A stretch of DNA of 33,709 nt from Erysipelotrichaceae bacterium. GTDB lineage: Bacteria; Bacillota_I; Bacilli_A; Erysipelotrichales; Erysipelotrichaceae. The notes below the pieces were generated by a model. That model was given only the letters and a program-made list of their open reading frames with translations, did not search any database and was not told where the DNA came from. Of the stretch, positions 11,837-20,582 are shown one piece after another. The stretch's first letter is position 1, and the number at the start of each line of letters is the position of its first letter. Made by a program: the position numbers and the translations under genes. The stretch is from assembly GCA_017405675.1 (NCBI GenBank), contig JAFRAB010000021.1, positions 1-33,709 of the forward strand, given 5' to 3'.

Positions 11837-12706
11837 ATGATTTTAATAGCTGATAAATGGAAAGACTACCGGCTTATCGATGCCGGTGACAAAGATAAAC
11901 TTGAACGCTGGGACAGCGTTGTTTTAGTGCGCCCTGATCCTCAGGCCATCTGGCATAAAAGAGAATTGCCGCAGTGGAAACAGTACGATGCCATCTACCA
12001 CCGTTCCAGCAAAGGCGGCGGTAACTGGGAATTCAGACGCAAGCTGCCGGAATACTGGACCGTCAGTTACAGAGACCTGAAATTCAAGGTCTCCCCTACC
12101 AATTTCAAGCATACCGGGCTTTTCCCGGAACAGGCTGTAAACTGGGACTGGCTGGCTGAAAAAGTCAAAAACAGTGATCACGAAGTTAAAGCCCTGAACC
12201 TTTTCGGTTATACCGGAGCTGCAACTATGGCTCTTGCTAAAGCCGGCTGCAGTGAAGTTGTTCATGTTGATGCCGCCAAAGGCATGGTCAACTGGGCCAA
12301 GGAAAACATGATGCTTAACAATCTGCAGGACCATACAATCCGTTTTATTGTTGATGATGCACTCAAATTCGTCAGACGCGAATTAAGACGCGGTAACCGC
12401 TATGACATCATTCTGATGGATCCGCCAAGCTACGGCCGCGGTCCTAACAATGAATTATGGAAAATCGAAGATCAGCTGGAAACGCTGATAGAGGAAACAG
12501 CTGCCATTTTATCTGAGAAGCCTCTGGCCTTCCTTGTAAACGGCTATACCACCGGTTTCAGTGCCACCGCTTTGAACAACCTGCTGATCAGACACCTGCT
12601 GGGAAAATATCCTGACGGAAAAGTTGAAACCGTTGAGATCGGATTACCGATCAGAGACAGTGCCATGGTGCTGCCATGCGGTATTTCAGGAAGGTTTGAA
12701 CTATGA
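11837..12706 (+). CDS. class I SAM-dependent methyltransferase, RlmI/RlmK-like (probably rRNA)
   Basis: A 289-residue methyltransferase of the SAM-dependent family related to the RlmI and RlmK catalytic domains, which modify 23S rRNA. The SAM site is NLFGYTGAATMALAKAG; the acidic partner follows in VVHVDAAKGMV; DPPSYGRG is the DPP-x-Y motif. The N-terminal part (WKDYRLIDAGDKDKLERW) is typical of this family, and no separate PUA domain is present. A longer frame opens with a TTG at 11783, but those 18 extra residues span the promoter and have no ribosome site. The ATG at 11837 starts at the family's usual position and directly follows a -10 box, so the mRNA is probably leaderless. The stop overlaps the next start as ATGA. 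Confidence 0.88.
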   Translation: MILIADKWKDYRLIDAGDKDKLERWDSVVLVRPDPQAIWHKRELPQWKQYDAIYHRSSKGGGNWEFRRKLPEYWTVSYRDLKFKVSPTNFKHTGLFPEQAVNWDWLAEKVKNSDHEVKALNLFGYTGAATMALAKAGCSEVVHVDAAKGMVNWAKENMMLNNLQDHTIRFIVDDALKFVRRELRRGNRYDIILMDPPSYGRGPNNELWKIEDQLETLIEETAAILSEKPLAFLVNGYTTGFSATALNNLLIRHLLGKYPDGKVETVEIGLPIRDSAMVLPCGISGRFEL

Positions 12707-13371
12707 ACATAATCTATCAGGACAATCATCTGCTGGTAGTTGAAAAACCCGTAAACATTCCTGTACAGGCTGACAGTTCTCAGGACGAAGACCTGCTGAC
12801 TATGCTGAAAGCCTATGTTAAGGAAACCTATAACAAGCCCGGTAACGTCTATCTGGGCTTAGTCCACAGACTCGACAGACCGGTCGGCGGAGTCATGGTT
12901 TTTGCCAGGACTTCCAAGGCTGCTGCCCGACTTTCCAAAGCCGTTGCTGAAAGAAAACTGCACAAAACCTATCTGGCTGTTGTTGAAGGCACAGCCAGTG
13001 AAAAAAAGAATGTCTGGACTGATTATCTGATCAAGGATCAATCAACCAATACCGTTACCGTTACCAATAAGGAACACGGCAAACTGGCTTCGCTTGACTA
13101 TGAAGTCCTTGGTGAAAAAGATGGTTTTTCTCTGCTGAAAATCAATCTGCACACCGGCAGATCGCATCAGATAAGAGTTCAGACATCTTCACGCGGTCTT
13201 CCTATCTGGGGAGATCAGCGTTATAATAAGCATGCCGTAAAGCATCAGCAGATCGCCTTATGGTCATACAGACTTGAATTTGAACATCCGGTCATAAAGG
13301 AAAACATGTGCTTTACATGTGCCCCGCCGGATGAGTATCCATACAGTCTTTTTAAAGAGGTTAAACTATGA
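12703..13371 (+). CDS. RluA-family RNA pseudouridine synthase
   Basis: A 222-residue pseudouridine synthase that isomerises specific uridines in rRNA or tRNA. The catalytic motif is LVHRLDRPVGGVMVFA, with the essential Asp in RLD; other family marks are VVEKPVNIPVQ near the N-terminus, TYLAVVEG, LHTGRSHQIRVQ and LPIWGDQRY. No N-terminal S4 domain is present, as in the shorter RluA subgroup. GGAAGG precedes the start, which overlaps the methyltransferase stop (ATGA); its own stop overlaps the next start in the same way. The target uridine cannot be inferred. Confidence 0.92.
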   Translation: MNIIYQDNHLLVVEKPVNIPVQADSSQDEDLLTMLKAYVKETYNKPGNVYLGLVHRLDRPVGGVMVFARTSKAAARLSKAVAERKLHKTYLAVVEGTASEKKNVWTDYLIKDQSTNTVTVTNKEHGKLASLDYEVLGEKDGFSLLKINLHTGRSHQIRVQTSSRGLPIWGDQRYNKHAVKHQQIALWSYRLEFEHPVIKENMCFTCAPPDEYPYSLFKEVKL

Positions 13372-14738
13372 ACAGAATCATTCCCAGAATTATAATCATA
13401 CTGCTGCTGTCAGGATTGCTGGGCGGCGGTGTCTACTATATGTTTTTCATGGATCAGCCGTTAAGGGATCTGGGCTATACCGCTGCTGAAATCGAAAAGC
13501 TGCGTACCTATAAGATCACCGATAAGGTCACAGCTTATAACCCCGGTCTGATATATGCCCTGCAGTCTGAAGACTTCAATCCTGAAAACATGGACTATTA
13601 CATCAGCATCATCAGCAATTCCGATGTCACCAAGGACATCAATGACCTGGCCAAGATGTATACGATGCAGGAAGTCAAGAGTCTCTCAGAAACAATAAAG
13701 GACGAAGACCTTTATAATCTGGTCTTCCAGGAAAAGATAAGTAACATCGATCTTTATAAGCAGTACTATAACAAAGGCTATGACTATGTTACTTCAGTTA
13801 AACTGACCAATGAACTTAACGAACAGTACTCAACAACCCTGATGGGACTGCCATTAATGGAATACAAGGAAGTTGTAGCCTTCATGAACTATGCCAGAAC
13901 AGGCTATACTCCGCAATTCATTGAATTCTTCTATTCAAACCGTGATCATCAGGATTTCATCAATCTTTCCACTATTCAGTACTTCTCAGAGTTTGAAGGA
14001 CTTATCACTGATGAAGGCTTCAAGATCAACAATCTGGCCCGTTACATCTGGCACATGCAGAACTACCAGACTTCAGCAGCCGTAGCCGTTGCCAACATAA
14101 ACGATGACTATGACATACCAAAGAGTGTTGACTATTCTGCTTTCTACAATGGTGCTGAACAGATTACCGTTACCGACAAGTTCACAGTTCTGGTAAACAA
14201 GAAGAGACAGCTTCCGGCTGAATACCTCCCTTCTGAACTTACCGAAATAACCGGTGAATACCGTGACAGCAATCAGCCAATGGTCAAGGAAGCCCGGGAA
14301 GCATTTGAAAAAATGGCCAAAGATTATTCTAAGGAACATGAAACTCCGATCATCAGTTATAACGGATACATAAGCTTCGCTGATCAGAACGCATTATATA
14401 ATAACCGCTTAAGTCAGCTTAACAATAATGCAGCTGAACTTGACAAATTACTTGGTAAGGCCGGTTATGATGAACATCAGACAGGTCTGGCCACGAATAT
14501 CACGGAAAAAGGCGTCTACATTTACGATTTTGACGAAACGGAAGCCAGCAAATGGGTCAGAGAAAACTGCCAGGATTACGGATTCATTCTCCGCTATCCA
14601 AAGGACAAGGAATATCTGACTGGCTACCGGGCTAACTCATATCACTACAGATATGTCGGTGAAGCAGCTGCTCAGCTGATCAAACTGTACGGCTGGTGTT
14701 ACGAAGAATACTACTATCTGTTTGTTGAAGCATATTAA
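13368..14738 (+). CDS. membrane-anchored VanY/M15B D,D-carboxypeptidase-fold protein, probably inactive
   Basis: 456 residues: an N-terminal membrane anchor (about 5-27), a long helical region (about 35-300), then a C-terminal domain like VanY/DacB D-alanyl-D-alanine carboxypeptidases, which trim peptidoglycan stem peptides. The fold is recognisable from EHQTGLATN and SYHYRYVGEAAAQL. The family needs H-x6-D and E-x-x-H: here H370 is kept but the zinc-ligand Asp is N377 (AAT at 14496), and the catalytic Glu is N423 (AAC at 14634) with H426 kept. The usual SGYRS substrate motif reads NGYIS. The frame is intact and long, so this looks like a maintained pseudoenzyme, perhaps a peptidoglycan-binding or regulatory protein. 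It is last in the operon after rluA, coupled by ATGA with AGAGG upstream, and ends at a terminator. Confidence 0.82.
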   Translation: MNRIIPRIIIILLLSGLLGGGVYYMFFMDQPLRDLGYTAAEIEKLRTYKITDKVTAYNPGLIYALQSEDFNPENMDYYISIISNSDVTKDINDLAKMYTMQEVKSLSETIKDEDLYNLVFQEKISNIDLYKQYYNKGYDYVTSVKLTNELNEQYSTTLMGLPLMEYKEVVAFMNYARTGYTPQFIEFFYSNRDHQDFINLSTIQYFSEFEGLITDEGFKINNLARYIWHMQNYQTSAAVAVANINDDYDIPKSVDYSAFYNGAEQITVTDKFTVLVNKKRQLPAEYLPSELTEITGEYRDSNQPMVKEAREAFEKMAKDYSKEHETPIISYNGYISFADQNALYNNRLSQLNNNAAELDKLLGKAGYDEHQTGLATNITEKGVYIYDFDETEASKWVRENCQDYGFILRYPKDKEYLTGYRANSYHYRYVGEAAAQLIKLYGWCYEEYYYLFVEAY

Positions 14739-14786
14739 AAACGGGTAATTCATACAGTTCCTACTGCTATGAATAAACCCGTTTTT
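14737..14786. terminator. bidirectional intrinsic terminator between convergent genes
   Basis: AAAAACGGGT (14737-14746) pairs with ACCCGTTTTT (14777-14786), with an inner stem formed by ATTCATA and TATGAAT. U-rich runs follow on both strands (TTTTTTT on plus, TTTTTAATA on minus). It serves the VanY-like gene and the ABC exporter gene that stops at 14790. Confidence 0.92.
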
Positions 14787-14789
14787 TTC

Positions 14790-16667
14790 TTAGTCTAATT
14801 CGGCTGTTCCTCTGTATAGCTGATAGTAACGTCCCTTCTGCTCCAGCAGCTCTTCATGGTCACCACGTTCAATGATATTTCCATGTTCGAGTACTATTAT
14901 GGCATTGGCATTTCTGACGGTGGAGAGCCTGTGTGCGATTACAAACACGGTTCTGCCCTGCATCAGCTTGTCCATGCCTTTTTCAATGACCTTCTCGGTA
15001 TGGGTGTCGATGGAACTGGTCGCTTCATCGAGGATCAGTACCGGCGGGTCAGCCACTGTAGCTCTGGCAATGTTCAGCAGCTGTCTCTGTCCCTGTGAAA
15101 GGTTGGAGCCATTGCTGGTGAGCATGGTGTTATAACCGTCCGGAAGTCTGTTGATGAAGCTGTCAGCGTTAGCCAGTTTGGCTGCTGCTATGCACTGTTC
15201 ATCGGTAGCTTCCAGATTGCCGTATCTGATATTATCTATGACTGTTCCGGAGAACAGATTGGTATCCTGCAGTACGACTCCCAGAGACTTTCTAAGTGAC
15301 TCTTTCCGTATATCCTTAACATCTATGCCGTCATAAGTGATCATACCCTCCTGAACATCATAGAATCTGTTGATCAGGTTGGTGATGGTTGTCTTACCGG
15401 CACCGGTACTGCCGACCAGTGCAATTTTCTGACCCGGTTTGGCATAAAGAGAAACATTGTTAAGAACAGTCTTGCCTTCCTCATAGGCAAAGGTAACATT
15501 CTTTAATCTGATATCACCCTTCAGTTCAGTCAGACTGTTGTCTGCAGGATTCTTCCAGGCATATCTTTCAGTCTTTTCAGCTGTTTCGACCAGCTGACCG
15601 TTTTCTTCTCTGACATTGACAAGAACGATCTTGCCTTCATCAACTTCAGTCGGAGAGTCAATGATGTTGAATACTCTTTCAGCACCGGCAATTGACATCA
15701 TCATGCCGTTGAACTGCTGTGACAGACCGGAAATAGGTCCCGCGATCTGTCTTGTATACAGCAGGAAGCTGGCAACTGAACCCAGTGATAATTCTCCCCT
15801 GATGCACATCTGAGCGCCTAAGACGGCAACGGCTGCATAGCTGATGTATGACAGGTTGACATTGATAGGCATCAGTGACTGGGCAAACAGGTTGGACATG
15901 ATGGAAGCATGCATGCATTCATCATTGTATTTCTGGAATTTTCTGACGCTTTCATCTTCGTAGCAGAATACCTTGACAACCTTGGAACCAAGGAACATCT
16001 CCTCTACATATCCATTGATGTCAGATACTGATTTCTGAACTCTGACAAAGTACTTTCTGGCGTTCTTGCCGACAAACCAGGATACCAGGATGACAAGTAC
16101 CAGCAAGGCCACAGCCACCAGCGTAAGCTTCGGTGACAGCGTCAGCATCATGATCATTGATCCCGACAGCGATATCAGGGTATTGATAGACTGCGGTAAG
16201 GAATCAGCAATCAGCGGACGGATAATGTCAACATCGTTGGTATAGAAGTTCATCAGTTCGCCATGGGTATGAGTGTCATAGAACTTGACTGACATTTCCT
16301 GCATGTGTTCGAACAGCTGCTTTCTGATGTTGTACAGTGTTCCGGTAGAGATGATGCTCATCATCTTACGGTATACATAGCCAGCCGTAATACCAAGCAG
16401 ATATACACAGCCCATGAAGATCAGTCTGTGAATGAATCTGGTGAAATCAGGATTCTTCTGCCCTACCAACGGCAGAATATAGTCATCTATCAGCGGTGCG
16501 AAGAACGCAGATGAGGCAACGTTTACAAGCGATTCGGTAATAATGCATATCAGTACAAGTACCAGATGCCATTTGAAGTTAGCCAGATAGCTGAAGATTC
16601 TGGCTACGGTTGCAGGTATGTCATCAGCTCTTGAACGTCTTAACTGACGGTAACGCGGTTCACTCAT
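14790..16667 (-). CDS. ABC exporter half-transporter, canonical-site subunit (YheH/LmrD/TM288-like)
   Basis: A 625-residue type IV ABC exporter half: six transmembrane helices followed by a nucleotide-binding domain. Walker A GSTGAGKTT, signature LSQGQ, Walker B ILDEATSSID with the catalytic Glu, and switch His in VIAHRLST are all present. The partner gene directly upstream has the degenerate residues, so the pair forms a heterodimer with one active ATP site, as in TM287/288, LmrCD and B. subtilis YheHI. Substrates of such pairs are drugs, lipids or peptides; the sequence does not decide. The start ATG (16667-16665) overlaps the partner's stop by one base (TAATG), so the two are translationally coupled. 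Confidence 0.94.
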   Translation of the reverse strand: MSEPRYRQLRRSRADDIPATVARIFSYLANFKWHLVLVLICIITESLVNVASSAFFAPLIDDYILPLVGQKNPDFTRFIHRLIFMGCVYLLGITAGYVYRKMMSIISTGTLYNIRKQLFEHMQEMSVKFYDTHTHGELMNFYTNDVDIIRPLIADSLPQSINTLISLSGSMIMMLTLSPKLTLVAVALLVLVILVSWFVGKNARKYFVRVQKSVSDINGYVEEMFLGSKVVKVFCYEDESVRKFQKYNDECMHASIMSNLFAQSLMPINVNLSYISYAAVAVLGAQMCIRGELSLGSVASFLLYTRQIAGPISGLSQQFNGMMMSIAGAERVFNIIDSPTEVDEGKIVLVNVREENGQLVETAEKTERYAWKNPADNSLTELKGDIRLKNVTFAYEEGKTVLNNVSLYAKPGQKIALVGSTGAGKTTITNLINRFYDVQEGMITYDGIDVKDIRKESLRKSLGVVLQDTNLFSGTVIDNIRYGNLEATDEQCIAAAKLANADSFINRLPDGYNTMLTSNGSNLSQGQRQLLNIARATVADPPVLILDEATSSIDTHTEKVIEKGMDKLMQGRTVFVIAHRLSTVRNANAIIVLEHGNIIERGDHEELLEQKGRYYQLYRGTAELD

Positions 16668-18406
16668 TACTGGCTCACCCCCTGCATCTGTGTCTGGTAC
16701 AAGTCACGGTATTCTTCGCTCTTTTCAAGCAGTTCATCGTGCTTGCCGATGTATTCTATCATGCCGTCTTTCATGACAATGATCTTGTCTGCATCCATTA
16801 CGGAAGCGACACGCTGGGCAATGATTATGGTGGTCATGCCTGCAAGTCTTTCCTTAAGGGCATTTCTGATTCTCTTGTCAGTATCCGTATCAACGGCACT
16901 GGTAGAGTCGTCAAGGATGATGATCTGCGGTTTCTTAAGCAGAGCTCTGGCAATGCACAGTCTCTGTTTCTGACCGCCTGAAACATTGACACCGCCCTGT
17001 CCCAGATAGGTTTCATATCCTTTCGGGAAGGATGAAATGAAATCATGAGCCTGGGCATACTTGGCAGCTTCAACAACTTCTTCATGAGTAGCATTGAGAT
17101 CACCCCACTTGAGGTTTTCCTCAATGGTTCCGGAGAAAAGTACGTTTTTCTGCAATACCATGGCAACGGATTTGCGGAGATTGTCAAGTTTGTATTCTCT
17201 GACATCATGTCCGCCTACCAGCACTTCGCCTTCAGTCACGTCATACAGACGCGGCAGCAGCTGAACCAGTGAGGTCTTGCCTGAACCGGTACTGCCGATG
17301 ATACCGACAGTCTCGCCCGGTTTTATTGAAAGGTTAATGTCAGTCAGAGCATTCTTTCTGGCATTTTCCGTGTATTTGAAATTAACGTTTCTGATCTCAA
17401 CTGAACCGTCTTCAGGATACAGATCAGGGTCGTTTTCTTCATCCCTGATGCTTGATACTTCATCAAGGATCTCGTTGGCTCTGTCAACGGCGGCCTGAGC
17501 AAAGATGATCTGCATCAGAGCCATTGACAGCATCATTAAACCAAACAGGATCGATCTTAAGTATGAAAGGAAGCTCATGAACTCACCTGTCGTCATGACA
17601 CCGGCAATGATGTGATTGCCGCCAAACCAGGCGACGGCGATCATGCAGGCATACATGACAAGGTTAAACAGCGGTGAATTCAGCAGAACCAGAGATTCCG
17701 CAAAGCGCTGCTGTTTCAGGACATCACTGGATGTACGGTCAAACTTTTCCTTTTCAAAGTCTTCTCTGACGAAAGTCTTGACAACTCTGATGGCCATGAA
17801 GTTTTCCTCTAATGAACCGTTCATCCGGTCAAATTTTCTCATTAAGACTCTGAAACGCGGATGAGCATACTTGGAGATCAGATATAAACCTAACCCCAGA
17901 ATTGGGATGGCTACCAGGAAAACCTTGCCAAGATCATTATTAATGCGGAAGACCATGAATGTAGCCGTGACAAGCTGCATCGGTGATCTTACCATCATTC
18001 TGATTATGGAAATATAGGCCATTCTGAATTCTCTCATGTCCTTGGTCATACGGGTTACTAATGAAGGAACCTCAAATTTATCCATATTGGAGAAGCTGAA
18101 AGACTGGGTCTTTCTGTACAGGGCTTCTCTCAGATTATGAATAAAACCGCTGGAAGCTGTAGCCGTCAGCATGCCGCTGGCTGCGCCGAAAAACATCGCA
18201 AGAAAAGACAGAAAGACCATCTTCTTGCCCAATGAATAAATCAGCGCCAGGTTTGAGCCTCCCGCTCCGTTAATACCATTATCGACTATGTCAGTCATCA
18301 GTCTAGGAATAGACTGTTCAAGTATAACTTCTATGATAACCAGAACAGGAGCCAGAATGGCAGCTATTGTGAATTGTTTCGTGTATTTTCTTACCAGCCT
18401 GAACAA
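16667..18406 (-). CDS. ABC exporter half-transporter, degenerate-site subunit (YheI/LmrC/TM287-like)
   Basis: A 579-residue ABC exporter half with an N-terminal transmembrane domain and a C-terminal nucleotide-binding domain. Walker A GSTGSGKTS is at 371-379 and the signature VSGGQ at 475-479. The catalytic position after Walker B is Asp rather than Glu (IIILDDSTSAVD, D500), and the switch His is replaced by Gln (IIIAQRVASV). Both changes mark the non-hydrolysing site of heterodimeric exporters. The start codon is TTG at 18406-18404, supported by AGGGAGAG six bases upstream. First gene of a two-gene operon whose -10 box is covered by an 18-bp palindrome. Confidence 0.94.
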   Translation of the reverse strand: MFRLVRKYTKQFTIAAILAPVLVIIEVILEQSIPRLMTDIVDNGINGAGGSNLALIYSLGKKMVFLSFLAMFFGAASGMLTATASSGFIHNLREALYRKTQSFSFSNMDKFEVPSLVTRMTKDMREFRMAYISIIRMMVRSPMQLVTATFMVFRINNDLGKVFLVAIPILGLGLYLISKYAHPRFRVLMRKFDRMNGSLEENFMAIRVVKTFVREDFEKEKFDRTSSDVLKQQRFAESLVLLNSPLFNLVMYACMIAVAWFGGNHIIAGVMTTGEFMSFLSYLRSILFGLMMLSMALMQIIFAQAAVDRANEILDEVSSIRDEENDPDLYPEDGSVEIRNVNFKYTENARKNALTDINLSIKPGETVGIIGSTGSGKTSLVQLLPRLYDVTEGEVLVGGHDVREYKLDNLRKSVAMVLQKNVLFSGTIEENLKWGDLNATHEEVVEAAKYAQAHDFISSFPKGYETYLGQGGVNVSGGQKQRLCIARALLKKPQIIILDDSTSAVDTDTDKRIRNALKERLAGMTTIIIAQRVASVMDADKIIVMKDGMIEYIGKHDELLEKSEEYRDLYQTQMQGVSQ

Positions 18407-18446
18407 TACAATCTCTCCCTTCCCGACTTAACATTACAAGAATTTT

Positions 18447-18466
18447 ATTATAACAGTATTGTTATA
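18447..18466 (-). promoter_or_regulatory. promoter -10 box with overlapping palindromic operator, ABC exporter operon
   Basis: The minus strand carries TATAAT at 18452-18447. The perfect inverted repeat TATAACA-GTAT-TGTTATA occupies 18449-18466 and overlaps this box. A dimeric repressor there would block the polymerase, a common layout for multidrug exporters. No -35 box of good quality lies 16-18 bases upstream. No regulator gene is next to the operon. Confidence 0.55.
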
Positions 18467-18546
18467 TCAATGCCTATGCAAAAACATAGTATTTTATCGA
18501 AACATAAAAATATATGAGTGAAAAACCTTTATGCAATCTGTGATTT

Positions 18547-20529
18547 CTACAGGAAGAAATCACTGTCGATCACACTTACCTGATTATCCTTTTCCGGCTT
18601 TTCCATTACCAGTTCCACATCACAGTCAGCACGATCACTGACTAAGACGGCACCCTGGCATTCCAGCAGGATTTCCAGGTATTTTCTCACTGTCAGCTTT
18701 GATACTCTGTGCTCTGTAACTGTGTAGACCCCATCCATCCACTGCAGTCTGGTTGGCGTACCGTCAAGGCAGAGATACCTGCCAGGGATGTTGACATATC
18801 CATAATGCAATGTACGGGTCATGGAACGGATATCATTAACGAAGAAGCAGTTTTCCGGGTTATACAGCTTAACATCCGTGCCGGTCTTATTAACGGCCAT
18901 CATGCCGATGAAACAGGTCTGAATGTTGCTGAAGAGCGAATCACCGGAGAACAGGTTGACATTCAGCTGCACTTCATTTACATCACTCGACAGATCAATG
19001 TCAATATATTCGGCAGCATCACTTGTGGTGATATCACCGCTGTGAACGATTCCGCATTCATTGAACTCGTTATCCCAGCCTATCTCAATGACTTCACCGT
19101 CTTTCTTAATTCCGGTAGCGTGCAGGTCAATGTCAATGCCGTCATATGAATCATTCCAGTAGATGAACAGACGGATAAATCTGACATTTTCCGGGATCCT
19201 GTATGCCAAACCGTTTCTGATGTATCCGGCTTCATCCCCTTTTGACAGAAGGATGGAATGATCCAGATCAAGTCGGCCTTCATTAATGAAGACTTTTTTG
19301 TTTCTGAACGGTGTTTCCAGTCTGCTCATTTTCCGTTTGAGAACTGTCAGCAGTACATCATAGGCGTCTTCTCTTTCGTCCATTCTTCCCAACAGTGAGG
19401 CTGATATAGCCAGTGTTCTGGAGGACAGATCATCTGCCTTTTCCAGAAGCCGTTTCAGAACTGATTCCTTTTCGTATCCGAGTTTTATTAACCAGTTCGT
19501 CCATCTTAATAACATGCCAGGTCTGGCAGCGATAAAATCGATGACTTTCTCATCCTTCTTTGACAGCATGCTGACAACCTGTGACTGCCATGAAGACAGT
19601 TCGCCGTTTCTTAACCGTCTGACAACTTCCTTATGTTCTGGTGATTCAGAGAAACGGTTATAGGAAAGATACTGCAGAACCAGGATCGTTCTTCTGGCTT
19701 TTTTGTCAGTCAGAATGACGTTGGCTTTCCAGTCTTCCACAGGATAAGACTCAATCAGCTGAACCAGCTGTTTTTTCTGTCCGGTTTTAAAGTGATAGTC
19801 ACATCTGGTCAGACAGTAATCTATGCACTTTAAAACGTCACCGGTATGAACACACAGCTTTCTCATGGCCTGTAGGGCAGCTTTACGGTCTTCCAGAGAG
19901 AACAGTGCATGGAATACCGGCATCATGTTTTTCTTAAACGGAATATCGTAGTTTAACTGAGTGATGTCCACATGGTTAAGAGCCTCATTTATGATCTCCA
20001 CTTCCTGTCTGGTAAGCTTTTCAGGCTTACCTAAGAGTTTCTCTAAAGGCAGCGAAAACATCTGCTCCTCATAAATGATTTCTATGATTTTATCATCCAG
20101 AAGCTTATCGTCTTTTTCCGTTTTTTCAGTATCTGTTACTTCAGGCAGCCAGCCTTTTCCAATATGGGGTTCATCAACACCGAAAAGATCAGCCAGATAC
20201 CTGACTCCATATGTACTCATGTAATGACAGATCTGATGAAAACGGAATTCGGCTTCACTTATTTCCATAACCTGTCTCGGGAAATCCGGATACATCGGTT
20301 TGGCCGAAACTTCCGGTATCAGCTTTACAAACTGCCGGTAGAAACTGTCAGCACTTTCGCTTCGGGCAAGTTCAGTTATGCCCTGCGGATTCAGAGAGTA
20401 ACCCAACTGTTGAAGTTCGGCATTGACGGTCATGGCTTTGACCATGCCTTCATCAGTAAGAGTTTTCTCAGGTTTTCTGATAACAGCCAGACGCAGCTGT
20501 TCCAGCAGATTCTGATAGTATTTGTCCAT
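18547..20529 (-). CDS. unknown protein: helical-repeat N-terminus and C-terminal TerD-like domain
   Basis: A 660-residue soluble protein. Residues 1 to ~410 are helical and may form a solenoid (for example RPGMLLRWTNWLIKLGYEKESVLKRLL). Residues ~445-550 resemble the TerD/CABP beta-sandwich: FIRLFIYWND, DGIDIDLHA, NECGIVHSGD, then YIDIDLSSDVNEVQLNVNLFSGD. In TerD the aspartates of DLDL and SGD bind Ca2+, and the domain occurs in stress and tellurite-resistance proteins of unclear function. A short C-terminal part follows with no recognised domain. The start is set at the ATG 20529 because GGAGGT stands five bases before it; an upstream ATG at 20559 lies inside a terminator hairpin. No other ter gene is nearby. 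The domain call is by pattern only. Confidence 0.75.
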   Translation of the reverse strand: MDKYYQNLLEQLRLAVIRKPEKTLTDEGMVKAMTVNAELQQLGYSLNPQGITELARSESADSFYRQFVKLIPEVSAKPMYPDFPRQVMEISEAEFRFHQICHYMSTYGVRYLADLFGVDEPHIGKGWLPEVTDTEKTEKDDKLLDDKIIEIIYEEQMFSLPLEKLLGKPEKLTRQEVEIINEALNHVDITQLNYDIPFKKNMMPVFHALFSLEDRKAALQAMRKLCVHTGDVLKCIDYCLTRCDYHFKTGQKKQLVQLIESYPVEDWKANVILTDKKARRTILVLQYLSYNRFSESPEHKEVVRRLRNGELSSWQSQVVSMLSKKDEKVIDFIAARPGMLLRWTNWLIKLGYEKESVLKRLLEKADDLSSRTLAISASLLGRMDEREDAYDVLLTVLKRKMSRLETPFRNKKVFINEGRLDLDHSILLSKGDEAGYIRNGLAYRIPENVRFIRLFIYWNDSYDGIDIDLHATGIKKDGEVIEIGWDNEFNECGIVHSGDITTSDAAEYIDIDLSSDVNEVQLNVNLFSGDSLFSNIQTCFIGMMAVNKTGTDVKLYNPENCFFVNDIRSMTRTLHYGYVNIPGRYLCLDGTPTRLQWMDGVYTVTEHRVSKLTVRKYLEILLECQGAVLVSDRADCDVELVMEKPEKDNQVSVIDSDFFL

Positions 20530-20542
20530 AAAATACCTCCAT

Positions 20543-20570
20543 AAAAAACAGGCGGACATTAAAGCCCGCC
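20543..20570 (-). terminator. terminator hairpin directly upstream of the TerD-like gene
   Basis: On the minus strand GGCGGGC (20570-20564), a 6-base loop and GTCCGCC (20557-20551) form a 7-bp stem with one G-U pair, followed after two bases by six U residues (20548-20543). The U-tract ends only two bases before the GGAGGT of the next gene. It is more than 200 bases from the previous gene's own terminator, so it fits an attenuator for the TerD-like gene. Confidence 0.8.
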
Positions 20571-20582
20571 TCTTTTACCTCA

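Noticed and set aside
18540..18563. 9-bp hairpin over the stop codon of the TerD-like gene as a terminator
   Set aside because: The stem (GTGATTTCT/AGAAATCAC) is perfect, but no U-tract follows on the minus strand, so it may protect the 3' end rather than terminate.
20530..20559. Ten-residue extension of the TerD-like protein from an upstream ATG
   Set aside because: The codons lie within the terminator hairpin and U-tract, and a GGAGGT stands at the right distance from the ATG at 20529.
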